Of a DNA stretch of 64,000 nt, positions 1-8,383 are shown one piece after another (within the stretch, counting starts at the first letter, position 1; each line of letters opens with the position of its first letter). Source of the stretch: Stutzerimonas xanthomarina DSM 18231 (GTDB lineage: Bacteria > Pseudomonadota > Gammaproteobacteria > Pseudomonadales > Pseudomonadaceae); assembly GCF_900129835.1 (NCBI RefSeq), contig NZ_FQXA01000005.1:248001-312000 (forward strand), read 5' to 3'. Below the pieces are notes generated by a model. That model did no database searches, was not told where the DNA came from, and saw only the letters and a list, made by a program, of their open reading frames with translations. Made by a program: the position numbers and the translations under genes.

Positions 1-119
1 GTCGCCTCAATCTGTTCGAGCAGCTCGATGCGTTTGCCACCGAGATAGCCCTTCTCGCCACGGTTGAACCAGAGCTGCCCATCAATGCGCAATGGCTCGA
101 ATTGTCTCGGATCGCTCAT
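1..119 (-). CDS. ModE-type transcriptional regulator, N-terminal fragment
   Basis: Only the first 39 codons are present; the gene runs off the left edge of the window. The fragment reads MSDPRQFEPLRIDGQLWF and goes on to GGKRIELLEQIEA. This resembles the start of the winged-helix DNA-binding domain of ModE, the molybdate-responsive regulator, where a short beta strand is followed by 'RI.LL..I...GSI'. A ModE-like palindrome lies 36 bases upstream of the ATG, which supports the call and suggests autoregulation. Other LysR-like winged-helix proteins share this N-terminal pattern, and the molybdate-binding part is not visible, so the effector is inferred. Confidence 0.65.
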   Translation of the reverse strand, partial: MSDPRQFEPLRIDGQLWFNRGEKGYLGGKRIELLEQIEA

Positions 120-154
120 GTTTGGTTCCGGTCAGGGGAGGTCATTCTGACAAG

Positions 155-178
155 CGCTATATAGGTTTGTATATAGCG
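155..178. promoter_or_regulatory. ModE-like operator palindrome
   Basis: A perfect inverted repeat, CGCTATATA-N6-TATATAGCG, sits in the divergent gap between the regulator start (119) and the peroxidase gene (271). It closely matches the known ModE operator pattern (CGNTATATA, six or so bases, then its complement). It lies where it could cover the regulator's own promoter. Binding by ModE is inferred. Confidence 0.6.
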
Positions 179-270
179 TTTTTGTTTTGGCTGATCGTGA
201 AGCGATGGACGTCGTTGCTCCCGGCGTGACTCGGGAGTAGCGTGGCTTCGATCACGTCTGGAGCGTAGCC

Positions 271-819
271 ATGAAAATCAAATGGATTGCCGCCTCACTT
301 GCGTTACTTTTAGTGGCTGGGTCCGCAACGGCCGAACAGTGCCCCGCGTTGCTACAGCATGACCTTCCGAAGCTGCGATCAAAGGAAACCATCGATCTTT
401 GCGAGCAGTTTCAGGGCAAGGCATTGGTGGTGGTCAACACCGCCAGCTTTTGCGGCTTCGCTCCGCAATTCAAGGGGCTGGAGGCGTTGTATCAGCGTTA
501 CAAAGATGATGGGCTGATGGTTCTCGGCGTGCCGTCAGATGACTTTTTTCAGGAGTCGGACGATGCGGCCGAAACGGCCGAAGTCTGCTACGTCAACTAT
601 GGCGTGACCTTCCCGATGGCGCAGACACAGCCCGTACGTGGCAGCGATGCGACACCACTTTTCCGTGAACTGGCCGAGCAGGCCGGAGGGGCGCCGCGCT
701 GGAACTTCTACAAATACGTAATTGATCGCAACGGCAAGGTGGTCGACTACTTCTCGAGCAAAGTCGAACCGGATGATCCAGAGCTGATTGCTGCGGTGGA
801 GAAAGCGTTAGGCAAGTAG
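271..819 (+). CDS. Periplasmic glutathione peroxidase-family protein
   Basis: 182 residues with a Sec signal peptide (about 1-21, ending ATA), so the enzyme is probably periplasmic. The thioredoxin-fold peroxidase core carries the GPx signature NTASFCGF with the peroxidatic Cys61, and near residue 149 the WNFYKYVID block typical of the family. The second GPx motif, usually FPCNQF, is replaced by VPSDDF (87-92). The usual Gln of the catalytic set and the usual resolving Cys are therefore absent there; other cysteines (24, 44, 105) could serve for resolution. The expected reaction is reduction of hydroperoxides using a thioredoxin-like donor. Single gene, ending at a GC-rich hairpin. Confidence 0.85.
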   Translation: MKIKWIAASLALLLVAGSATAEQCPALLQHDLPKLRSKETIDLCEQFQGKALVVVNTASFCGFAPQFKGLEALYQRYKDDGLMVLGVPSDDFFQESDDAAETAEVCYVNYGVTFPMAQTQPVRGSDATPLFRELAEQAGGAPRWNFYKYVIDRNGKVVDYFSSKVEPDDPELIAAVEKALGK

Positions 820-828
820 CGGGAGGAT

Positions 829-850
829 GCCCCGACCGAGTGGTCGGGGC
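829..850. terminator. GC-rich hairpin between convergent genes
   Basis: Perfect nine-base-pair stem GCCCCGACC/GGTCGGGGC with a GAGT loop, between the stops of the peroxidase gene (+) and fadL (-). It has no T-run on either side, so it is a weak or bidirectional terminator at best. Confidence 0.45.
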
Positions 851-858
851 GGGGTGTA

Positions 859-2193
859 TCAGAAGCGGTAGGTCATGGCAGCGCCGAAACCGTGAGCGCT
901 GTTCTCGTAGGTGGCGTTGTAGCTTTGCTGCACCGCGCCGCCCGCGTATGACTTGTCCTGGTTGATGGTCGTATCCTCTTCCCAGAGGTAGGAGTAAGCC
1001 AGATCGACCGTCATGTCGTCGGTCGGGTTCCAGGCCAGACCAAAGCTCACCGCAGTACGGTCCCCGGTTGGAATGCGTGGCGAGCGGTGGGTGTTGTTGG
1101 TTGGGCTCTGGTCGAACGCTAGACCGGTACGCAGAGTCCATTGCTTGTTCAGCTTGTAGGCTGCACCAAGCGCATAGGACCAGGTGTCATGCCAATCTTG
1201 GGGCTCCGTTATCGTACCGAACTGCGTCGCTGCGGCAGGGTTCAGTCCTTGGTTCTCCACCGAGATTTGTTCCAGGCGGCTCCAGCGGGTCCACATCGCG
1301 CCGGCATAGAGCGTCCAATCAGCGTTCAGCTCGTGAGTGACCGAAACGTCCACCGACTCGGGTGTCTCAAGGTCGAGCGAGGCGTCGTATTTGCCATAGG
1401 CATTGACACTTCTCCCAGGTATTGCGCTACCAAGTACCGGATCATTACCTGAGATTTGAGTATCGCCTTCCAGCTTGTAGTCGACGCTCGAATGGTAAGT
1501 GATGCCGGCACGGGTGTGCGGAGTGAACTCATAGAGCGCGCCGACGTTGAAGCCCAGAGCGGTATCGTCTCCCTCGATCTTGACGCGGCTGTCAGTGGCG
1601 CCGGCAATGCCGGGAACCGCGCTTTCCAACTGTCCATCGATCCGGTTGATCGTCGGTCCAAAACCAACTGACAATTTTTCGTTAAAGCGATAGCTCACGG
1701 TTGGCTGTACCGTGATGACCCGCACTTCGCTGTAGTCGCCGAAATAGCGGCCCTGGAAACCGCTTTCGTAATCAGTAATCAGTCCGAAGGGGACATAGAC
1801 GCCGACACCCAAAGCCCATTTATCGTCGATGGGTTTGACGTAATAGCCCATTGGCACCGCCGTTACAGGGACCATGTCGCCGTCATTGGTGCCTGACGTA
1901 GGACCGGCACGCCCAGCTAAGCCATTGGCGAATGCTCCAGAGGCATCCTTGATATCCGTCTTGGCACTGATCGCTGCCATGCCGAAGCTGACCTGCTCGC
2001 GCTTTAGGCGTGACATCCCGGCAGGGTTGCCGAACAGAGTAGTGGCGTCATCGGCAGAAGAGGAGCGACCGGCGAACGAGGTGCCCATGCCGCTGATGCT
2101 TTGTTCGTTAAGGGCGAAGCCGGCAGCCATGGCCTGAGTGGAAAGGGCACCTACGGCTACTGCGATCGCAGTCTTCAACCATGTTTTTTTCAT
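859..2193 (-). CDS. fadL: FadL-family outer membrane long-chain fatty acid transporter
   Basis: 444 residues. The signal peptide ends at AMA (about residue 23). The mature protein begins AGFALNEQSISGMG, the conserved FadL N-terminus that forms the hatch inside the barrel, followed by the NPAG block. The protein ends in aromatic YRF, typical for an outer membrane beta barrel assembled by Bam. FadL proteins import long-chain fatty acids and other hydrophobic compounds by lateral diffusion. The gene is on the same strand as the upstream sulfurtransferase, with a 172-base gap holding a palindrome that may be an operator. The substrate cannot be told from the sequence. Confidence 0.9.
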   Translation of the reverse strand: MKKTWLKTAIAVAVGALSTQAMAAGFALNEQSISGMGTSFAGRSSSADDATTLFGNPAGMSRLKREQVSFGMAAISAKTDIKDASGAFANGLAGRAGPTSGTNDGDMVPVTAVPMGYYVKPIDDKWALGVGVYVPFGLITDYESGFQGRYFGDYSEVRVITVQPTVSYRFNEKLSVGFGPTINRIDGQLESAVPGIAGATDSRVKIEGDDTALGFNVGALYEFTPHTRAGITYHSSVDYKLEGDTQISGNDPVLGSAIPGRSVNAYGKYDASLDLETPESVDVSVTHELNADWTLYAGAMWTRWSRLEQISVENQGLNPAAATQFGTITEPQDWHDTWSYALGAAYKLNKQWTLRTGLAFDQSPTNNTHRSPRIPTGDRTAVSFGLAWNPTDDMTVDLAYSYLWEEDTTINQDKSYAGGAVQQSYNATYENSAHGFGAAMTYRF

Positions 2194-2337
2194 TGTTGTA
2201 CTCCAGAGGAAAAAGCGGCTCGGACCCTATCAAGCTTCTCTGACGTGTCGCAAACGAAAGAGTGCAATTTTTCGTAAAGCGCGACGATCGGCGCCGATAA
2301 AAGGTCGAACTGTTGATAAAACCCACTGGGCTGAAGT

Positions 2338-2351
2338 TGACCATACGGTCA
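2338..2351. promoter_or_regulatory. Candidate operator palindrome upstream of fadL
   Basis: TGACC-ATAC-GGTCA, a perfect five-base inverted repeat in the gap upstream of fadL, about 145 bases before its ATG and just past the sulfurtransferase stop. The shape resembles operators of TetR-type repressors. No regulator gene is adjacent, so the protein that binds is unknown. Confidence 0.3.
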
Positions 2352-2365
2352 TTTTTATCTGCCGG

Positions 2366-3211
2366 TCACGCGAGGGGTCGTGCTGGATCATTGATCCACT
2401 CGCTCCATGAGCCTGCGTACAGTTTGGCCAGTGGGTAGCCGGCCAGGCAGAGGGAAAACAGGTTATGACAGGCCGTTACGCCAGATCCGCAGTAAGCCAC
2501 AAGGGTATCTGCTGGCTGATCGGTCAGTAGTCGATCGAATCGTGAGCGGAGCTGATCGGAGGGGAGAAAGTGTCCAGTGGCGTCAAGGTTCTCAGAGAAC
2601 GGTACACAGCGCGCGCCGGGAATATGCCCGGCCACGGGATCGATGGGTTCCTGTTCGCCGAGAAAGCGGGGCAGGGCACGAGCGTCGATTAGTGTCAGGC
2701 CAGGTTGCTCAAGGCGTTCCGTCAGTTGTTGTGCAGAGATCAGCAGGTCGTCGTCGGGTGTGCCGTCGAACTGACCGGGCGGAACGTTTGCCGATTCGGC
2801 GGTTACCAACCCGCCGGCATCACGCCAGGCTTTGAGTCCACCATCCAGCATATAGACACCGCTGCGTTTGCCCAGCCATGCCAGCAGCCACCATGCCCGC
2901 GCGGCGAAGGCGCCGGGGCCGTCGTCGTAGAGCACGACTTCGCTGTCATTGTTAAGGCCTGCAGCGCGAAGGCGTGCGATCAATTGCTCCGGCTGTGGCA
3001 ACGGATGTCGTCCGGTCTGGCCGCGAATAACCGAGCCTGACAGGTCCTTTTCCAGATCGAGAAAGCGCGCCCCGGGGATATGCGCCTGCTCATAGCCACG
3101 TCTACCGTAATCGGGATCATCAAGGGCGAACCGGCAATCGAAAATGCACAGATTCGGCTTCGAAAGTCGTGTAGTCAGTTCAGTGCTGTCGATCAGTTGA
3201 GCAAGCGGCAT
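2366..3211 (-). CDS. sseA: 3-mercaptopyruvate/thiosulfate sulfurtransferase
   Basis: 281 residues from the ATG at 3211, which gives MPLAQLIDST. A longer in-frame extension exists upstream but would run into the divergent rnd leader and is not family-like. Two rhodanese domains are visible. The N-terminal one is inactive and begins at the FDCRFALDD block. The C-terminal one carries the catalytic Cys241 in CGSGVTA, the loop type found in 3-mercaptopyruvate sulfurtransferases rather than the CRKGVT loop of thiosulfate sulfurtransferases. The enzyme transfers sulfane sulfur from mercaptopyruvate to thiols or cyanide in the cytoplasm. Divergent from rnd. Confidence 0.85.
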   Translation of the reverse strand: MPLAQLIDSTELTTRLSKPNLCIFDCRFALDDPDYGRRGYEQAHIPGARFLDLEKDLSGSVIRGQTGRHPLPQPEQLIARLRAAGLNNDSEVVLYDDGPGAFAARAWWLLAWLGKRSGVYMLDGGLKAWRDAGGLVTAESANVPPGQFDGTPDDDLLISAQQLTERLEQPGLTLIDARALPRFLGEQEPIDPVAGHIPGARCVPFSENLDATGHFLPSDQLRSRFDRLLTDQPADTLVAYCGSGVTACHNLFSLCLAGYPLAKLYAGSWSEWINDPARPLA

Positions 3212-3356
3212 GGCAGGTCTCCGTGCGGATTTTGCGGGAACGTTATCACGCAGGCCTGCACGGCCGATCAAAGCGCTGCGAATACGGGGCGCGATATATA
3301 CTGCGTGCCTTTTCGCCCGCTCGTCGGTCGTAACACCGAACAACAAGGAGGGCCTA

Positions 3357-4481
3357 GTGGCCATCGAAACTCAATGGGTGCTGGACGATGCGCAACTGAC
3401 CCGCCTTTGTGCCGAGTGGCGCCAACTGCCTTATGTAGCGGTGGACACGGAGTTTATGCGGGTCGATACGTTCTACCCGATCGCCGCGCTGCTGCAGGTG
3501 GGCGATGGACGTTGTGCCTATCTTATCGACCCATTGCTGATCACCGATTGGACTGCTTTTGCGGATCTACTGACGGATCAGTCCGTGGTGAAAGTTCTGC
3601 ATGCCTGCAGCGAGGATCTGGAGGTCCTCTGGCGACTAACCGGTAGTCTGCCGATGCCGTTGTTCGACACGCAACTTGCCGCAGGCTATCTGAACATCGG
3701 ATTCTCAATGGGCTATTCGCGATTGGTGCAGAGTGTGCTGAACATCGAGCTTCCCAAAGGCGAGACCCGTTCCGATTGGCTCCAGCGACCCTTGAGCGAG
3801 ATGCAGGTGCGCTATGCCGCCGAGGATGCACAGCATCTTGCTGAGCTGTACGAGGCGCTGCTGCCGAAGCTATCCGAGGAGAAACGAGCATGGGTGATGG
3901 AGGACGGCGCCGAGCTGGTCGCTAATCTTCAGCGTGAAACCGATCCTGACGAAGCCTACCGTGAGATCAAGCAGGCCTGGCGCCTCAAGCCGCGTCAGCT
4001 TGCGGTGTTGCGCGTGCTGACGGCCTGGCGTGAGCGGCAGGCGCGAGCACGCAATCAGCCCCGTAATCGCGTATTGCGTGAGCACAGCCTGTGGCCGCTG
4101 GCGCGCACCCAGCCGACCGATCTGGTAGGCCTGGCGCGTATCGACGACATGCATCCGCGCACGGTGCGCCAGGACGGCGAGACGTTGCTCGAACTGATCC
4201 GCACTGCCGCTGCTACGCCCGAGCAGGACTGGCCGGAATCTTTACCGGAGCCATTGCCACTCGACGCGTCGGCTCTGCTGAAGAAGTTGCGTGCCGTTGG
4301 ACAGCGCGAAGCGGTGGCACTCGATATCGCCCCCGAACTGATGCTGCGCAAGAAGGTGCTGGAAGCCTTGTTGAAGTCCGGATACCCCGACGGTCCTTAT
4401 GAACTGCCTGAGTCGCTTCGCGGTTGGCGCCGTGAACGAATGGGGCAAGACCTTCTCGACGTGCTGGAAGATAAATCATGA
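3357..4481 (+). CDS. rnd: Ribonuclease D
   Basis: 374 residues from GTG at 3357, chosen because AAGGAGGG lies just upstream (3345-3352) and the protein then starts at the exonuclease fold; the frame is open further upstream without family similarity. The DEDDy 3'-5' exonuclease domain shows D30 and E32 in VDTEFMR, then [10 protein letters not shown], then YAAEDAQHL for the last metal ligands. HRDC helices follow in the C-terminal half. RNase D trims the 3' ends of tRNA and other stable RNA precursors. The stop overlaps the ycgL start (ATGA), so the two are translationally coupled, as in other pseudomonads. Confidence 0.95.
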   Translation: MAIETQWVLDDAQLTRLCAEWRQLPYVAVDTEFMRVDTFYPIAALLQVGDGRCAYLIDPLLITDWTAFADLLTDQSVVKVLHACSEDLEVLWRLTGSLPMPLFDTQLAAGYLNIGFSMGYSRLVQSVLNIELPKGETRSDWLQRPLSEMQVRYAAEDAQHLAELYEALLPKLSEEKRAWVMEDGAELVANLQRETDPDEAYREIKQAWRLKPRQLAVLRVLTAWRERQARARNQPRNRVLREHSLWPLARTQPTDLVGLARIDDMHPRTVRQDGETLLELIRTAAATPEQDWPESLPEPLPLDASALLKKLRAVGQREAVALDIAPELMLRKKVLEALLKSGYPDGPYELPESLRGWRRERMGQDLLDVLEDKS

Positions 4482-4771
4482 AACGCATCTGCTCCATTTA
4501 TAGAAGCCCGCGCAAGAGCGGAATGTACCTGTACGTCGAGCGCAGCGAAGCGCTCGCTCGGGTGCCGGAAGCCTTGCTCGCTGCCTTCGGCCCGCCGCAG
4601 CTAGCCTTCGATATCGTCCTTACGCCTGAACGTAGTTTGGCGCAGGAGGACATCACAACGGTGCTCGAGAATCTGGAAAAGCAGGGCTACCACCTGCAGA
4701 TGCCGCCGCCCGACGAAGACTATATCGAGCACCTGCCTGAAGAGCTTTTGCGCAGAAACGACCCGATATAA
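4478..4771 (+). CDS. ycgL: YcgL domain-containing protein
   Basis: 97 residues, overlapping the rnd stop by four bases. It starts [20 protein letters not shown] and contains the [14 protein letters not shown] and LQMPPP stretches typical of the small YcgL family. This family has a known fold but no firmly established biochemical activity. The tight coupling to rnd, conserved in pseudomonads, hints at a role near RNA metabolism; that is inference. Confidence 0.9.
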   Translation: MKRICSIYRSPRKSGMYLYVERSEALARVPEALLAAFGPPQLAFDIVLTPERSLAQEDITTVLENLEKQGYHLQMPPPDEDYIEHLPEELLRRNDPI

Positions 4772-4856
4772 ACCTTAGGTATCACTGACGAGCTACAAGG
4801 AACACGGCCTGCGGCGGACTTATTCTCAGGTGAGATTAACCAAGCGGAGATGGCTC

Positions 4857-5279
4857 ATGAACATTCGCCCATGGATTATTGGTCCCGTCCTGGCTGGTCT
4901 GGTCGCAACGGCCCAAGCCCAACCTGCAGCAGACAATAACGAGCAAGCCTGGCAGCAACATTGGCAGCAACATTGGCAGCAGATGCAGGAGTACCGTCAG
5001 GCTTGGGAAAATGCCAAAACACCTGACGAGAGGCAGAAGCTTCGCGACCAGCACTGGTAGAGCATGCGGTCGGGGTTCGGCATGATGAGTGGCTGCCCGA
5101 TGGGTCAGCAGGGTGGCGGCATGGGCAAGTCCGGAGGCATGGGTATGCAGGGCGGGATGAACGGCGGCCCTATGATGGGCATGCAACCTTCCAAAGAAAT
5201 GCTGGACCTGCGCATCAAGCATATGTAACAGATGCTCGAGCAAATGCGCAGTCATCGGAACCTGCTGGACAAAAGCTGA
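4857..5279 (+). pseudogene. Small secreted Met/His-rich protein gene broken by two in-frame stops
   Basis: A 140-codon frame starting with ATG at 4857 (AAGCGGAG upstream) and ending with TGA at 5277. It has TAG at 5058 and TAA at 5226. The N-terminus is a clear signal peptide (ends at AQAQP), followed by the repeated WQQHWQQHWQQM stretch. Past the first stop the frame reads SMRSGFGMMSGCPMGQ and continues as a Met/Gly-rich region, with a helical tail after the second stop. No frameshift occurs, and both stops differ by one C-to-T change from Gln codons (CAG, CAA). As it stands, only a 67-residue product is made. Met/His-rich secreted proteins of this look often bind copper, but the function is not known. 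I do not recognise the family. Confidence 0.6.
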
Positions 5280-5404
5280 CGATGCGGCGGCCGCCTTGGT
5301 AGCCGTGGGCGGCCTAGCATGTCGTCCGTCTACCGAAGGGCCATCTGCTATTGGCCGGTCGTCTGCTGCCAGCTAGACTCGCACGTTTTCCGAGATGGCT
5401 ATTC

Positions 5405-5854
5405 ATGGCAGCAAAAGTCGAACCCTTCTGGATGCGTAAGACTCTGGCCGAGCTGGACTCGGCCGAGTGGGAGTCGCTATGCGACGGCTGTGGTTTGTGC
5501 TGCCTGCAAAAGCTCGAGGATGAAGAGGATGGCAGCGTCTACTACACCCGTATCGCCTGCAAGCTGCTTGATCTGAAAAGCTGTCGGTGCACCGACTACC
5601 CAAATCGCCGCGCCAGTGTTCCTGACTGCGTCCAGCTGACAGCTAAAGACGCTGCGCAATTCAAATGGTTGCCACCCACGTGTGGCTATCGTCTTGTAGC
5701 CGAAGGGAAGGACCTTCCGCTTTGGCATCACCTTGTGTGTGGCGATCCGGATGCGGTACATGCTGAGCGGATTTCCCAGTCGGGCCGGATGATCGCCGAA
5801 GGCTCCGTGGCTGACGAAGACTGGGAAGATCATCTGATATTCCGGGCCGGTTGA
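5405..5854 (+). CDS. ycgN: YcgN-type cysteine cluster protein (UPF0260)
   Basis: 149 residues from ATG at 5405, giving [18 protein letters not shown], the usual YcgN start; the open frame upstream is not conserved-looking. The cysteine cluster CDGCGLCC lies near residues 31-38, with further cysteines at [21 protein letters not shown] and VCGD. This is the pattern of the YkgJ/YcgN zinc- or iron-chelating family. The molecular function is unestablished. Confidence 0.88.
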   Translation: MAAKVEPFWMRKTLAELDSAEWESLCDGCGLCCLQKLEDEEDGSVYYTRIACKLLDLKSCRCTDYPNRRASVPDCVQLTAKDAAQFKWLPPTCGYRLVAEGKDLPLWHHLVCGDPDAVHAERISQSGRMIAEGSVADEDWEDHLIFRAG

Positions 5855-5906
5855 ATCTACTTCAACCCGCGTCGTCATAGCACTGAACCCTATCTGGAGC
5901 CGCTCG

Positions 5907-7133
5907 ATGCCCCGCCGTCAGTTACCGCTGCTTGCCGTTCTGTTGCTCTCTTTCGTTGCGCCACTTCAGGCGGCCAAACGGGTCGATCTGGACTACACCG
6001 TCAAGTTCGTTCCCGAACAGGATGCGGCAGAAGTGGAGCTCCTTCTTGAGGACGGCAGTGCCGTTAAGTCCCTCGATCTGAATATCGGCGGGGAAGGAGC
6101 CTACAGCGATTTCCAAACCGATGGCGAAAGCAGCTGGGAGCAGCAGGGTGATCGCGGTGTCTGGCGACCTATGCCTGGCAAAGCTCGGCTAAGTTACCGG
6201 GTTAAGATCAGTCATCAGCGCAAAAGCGGCCGCTTCGATGCGCGGATGACCGACGACTGGACGTTGCTGCGCGGAGACGATCTGGTACCTGCCGGTCGCC
6301 TGGACCAGCAAGATGGCGTCAAACTGGTTTCTCGCTTGCAGTTTGAGCTGCCTGATGATTGGAAAAGCGTCGAAACCGGCTGGCCGCGTATCGGCAAGAA
6401 TCGCTTTCGCATCGACAATCCCGAGCGCCTTTTCGATCGCCCGACTGGCTGGATTCTCGCCGGCAAGCTTGGCAGCCGCCGGGCTAGGCTCGGTGAAACC
6501 GATGTGTCGGTGTCCGGTCCGGTGGGCGAGGGGCTGCGCAGGATGGATATCCTCACCCTGCTGACCTTTGTCTGGCCTGAAATGCAGAATGTTTTTCCGC
6601 GGGACCCAGAGAAGCTCCTGATCGTGGGGGCTGGCGATCCAATGTGGCGAGGCGGTTTGTCTGGCCCTAACTCACTGTTCATGCATGCCGACCGGCCGTT
6701 GGTCAGTGAGAATGGCACCAGTTCGCTCGTGCATGAGCTGGTTCATGTGTTCAGCCGAATCTCCGACGCCGATCGCAGTGACTGGATCAGCGAGGGGCTG
6801 GCTGAGTACTACGCGATCGAGCTGATGCGCCGCGCCGGTGGGATGAGTGAGGATCGCTACCAGGCAGTTCGTGAACACCTGACCAAATGGAGTCGCAAGG
6901 TCGACAGCTTGCGAACCGAACGATCCAACGGCCCGATCACCGCCAGAGCTGTGCTGCTATTGCAGGAGCTCGATCGGGAGATTCGTCAGCGCAGCAAGGG
7001 GCGCCACTCGCTTGATGATGTTGCGCGCGGTCTTATGCGTCTGGATCGTGTGACCACCGAAGATTTCATCGATATCACCGAAACCATGCTGGGTGGCGGC
7101 TCGGAAGTTTTGGATACTCGGCTGCTGCGCTAG
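5907..7133 (+). CDS. Predicted secreted HExxH metallopeptidase (gluzincin type)
   Basis: 408 residues with a signal peptide (about 1-22, ending QAA). The first 200 residues look like a beta-rich domain (VDLDYTVKF onward), as in the N-terminal half of M1/M61-like peptidases. The zinc site HELVH is at 276-280, and a downstream acidic block WISEGLAEYYA (293-303) supplies a likely third ligand, Glu296. The order beta domain, HExxH, then W..EG.AEYY fits the gluzincin fold, but the exact family is unclear. It would act in the periplasm or outer membrane on unknown substrates. Single gene between ycgN and ltaE. Confidence 0.65.
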   Translation: MPRRQLPLLAVLLLSFVAPLQAAKRVDLDYTVKFVPEQDAAEVELLLEDGSAVKSLDLNIGGEGAYSDFQTDGESSWEQQGDRGVWRPMPGKARLSYRVKISHQRKSGRFDARMTDDWTLLRGDDLVPAGRLDQQDGVKLVSRLQFELPDDWKSVETGWPRIGKNRFRIDNPERLFDRPTGWILAGKLGSRRARLGETDVSVSGPVGEGLRRMDILTLLTFVWPEMQNVFPRDPEKLLIVGAGDPMWRGGLSGPNSLFMHADRPLVSENGTSSLVHELVHVFSRISDADRSDWISEGLAEYYAIELMRRAGGMSEDRYQAVREHLTKWSRKVDSLRTERSNGPITARAVLLLQELDREIRQRSKGRHSLDDVARGLMRLDRVTTEDFIDITETMLGGGSEVLDTRLLR

Positions 7134-7199
7134 CTGTTCGCTGCACAGCGCAAATCCGTGCGTTCTCAGGAATCAACCCTATTTGAGCAAGGCGTTTCA

Positions 7200-8204
7200 A
7201 TGAATCTGATCGATCTTCGCAGTGACACTGTGACTCAGCCGACACCCGGCATGCGAGAAGCCATGGTGACCGCCGTCACGGGCGATGATGTCTATGGTGA
7301 GGACCCGACGGTCCACCAGTTGGAACAAAGGCTGGCAGCGCGGCTGGGTTTAGAGACTGGATTGTTCGTCCCCAGCGGAACCATGAGCAATCTATTGGCG
7401 CTGATGGCGCACTGTGAGCGTGGCGATGAATACATCGCCGGGCAGCTGGCCCACGCCTACAAGTACGAGGCGGGAGGCGCGGCGGTGCTTGGTTCCATCC
7501 AGCCGCAGCCGATCGAGATGGAGCCGGATGGCTCGTTGGATCTGGCACGCGTCGCGGCGGCGATCAAGCCGGAAGACTTCCATTTCGCCCGTACGCGTTT
7601 GCTGGCGCTGGAAAATACCATGCACGGCAAGGTCCTGCCGCTCGCCTATCTGGCCGAGGCCAGAGCGTTCACGCGGGAGCGTGGACTTGCGCTTCATCTG
7701 GACGGTGCTCGCCTGTTCAACGCGGTGGTCAAGCTCGGTTGCACGGCGGAAGACATCGGCCGCCACTTCGACTCGGTGTCGGTGTGTTTGTCCAAGGGTC
7801 TCGGGGCGCCAGTCGGTTCGGTGCTTTGCGGTAGCCAACCCTTAATCGCTAAGGCCAGGCGGCTGCGCAAAATGGTCGGCGGTGGCATGCGCCAGGCGGG
7901 CGTGTTGGCGGCGGCGGGCCTCTATGCGCTTGAGCACCAGGTGCAGCGCCTTGCTGACGATCACCAGCGGGCGCACGACATCGCCAGGGGTCTGGAGGCG
8001 CTGGGTTATCGTGTCGAGCCCGTTCAAACCAATATGGTCTACGTTGATATGGGCGATCGTGCGGCGTCGCTCAAAGCGTTCTGCGCAGAGCGTGGAGTTG
8101 TCATCACCGCGGCGCCTCGGTTGCGGTTAGTGACGCATCTGGATGTGTTGCCCGAGCATGTCGATCCGATTTTGGAAAGCTTCTCCGCTTTCCTCAAGGC
8201 ATAG
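7200..8204 (+). CDS. ltaE: Low-specificity L-threonine aldolase
   Basis: 334 residues from ATG at 7200 ([15 protein letters not shown], the standard start of the family); a GTG-initiated extension of 14 residues is not needed. It is a PLP enzyme of aspartate aminotransferase fold type I. The substrate loop [10 protein letters not shown] is at about 29-38, [10 protein letters not shown] provides the PLP aspartate region, and the Schiff-base Lys199 lies in [12 protein letters not shown]. It cleaves L-threonine and L-allo-threonine to glycine and acetaldehyde. Confidence 0.93.
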   Translation: MNLIDLRSDTVTQPTPGMREAMVTAVTGDDVYGEDPTVHQLEQRLAARLGLETGLFVPSGTMSNLLALMAHCERGDEYIAGQLAHAYKYEAGGAAVLGSIQPQPIEMEPDGSLDLARVAAAIKPEDFHFARTRLLALENTMHGKVLPLAYLAEARAFTRERGLALHLDGARLFNAVVKLGCTAEDIGRHFDSVSVCLSKGLGAPVGSVLCGSQPLIAKARRLRKMVGGGMRQAGVLAAAGLYALEHQVQRLADDHQRAHDIARGLEALGYRVEPVQTNMVYVDMGDRAASLKAFCAERGVVITAAPRLRLVTHLDVLPEHVDPILESFSAFLKA

Positions 8205-8264
8205 GTTCGAATCGCTGTCGAATAGCTTGATTCAATCTTATTTATCCTCTATGCGCGCGGCACA

Positions 8265-8284
8265 GGGCCGATATAATGCGGCCC
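8265..8284 (+). promoter_or_regulatory. alaS promoter -10 inside a GC inverted repeat
   Basis: A perfect TATAAT (8272-8277) is flanked by GGGCCG (8265-8270) and CGGCCC (8279-8284), an exact inverted repeat. The GC-rich discriminator after the -10 is the kind associated with stringent control of translation genes. I see no good -35 at the normal spacing. It lies about 100 bases before the alaS ATG. Confidence 0.5.
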
Positions 8285-8383
8285 TTTGCCGGCTATCTGA
8301 TTGGGTAGCTGTGAACCGGCTCCCGGTGCCGCCTCGCCGTGTCGTTTTGCAGCCGTTCGGCCGCAGTCCTCTGGAAGAGATCT

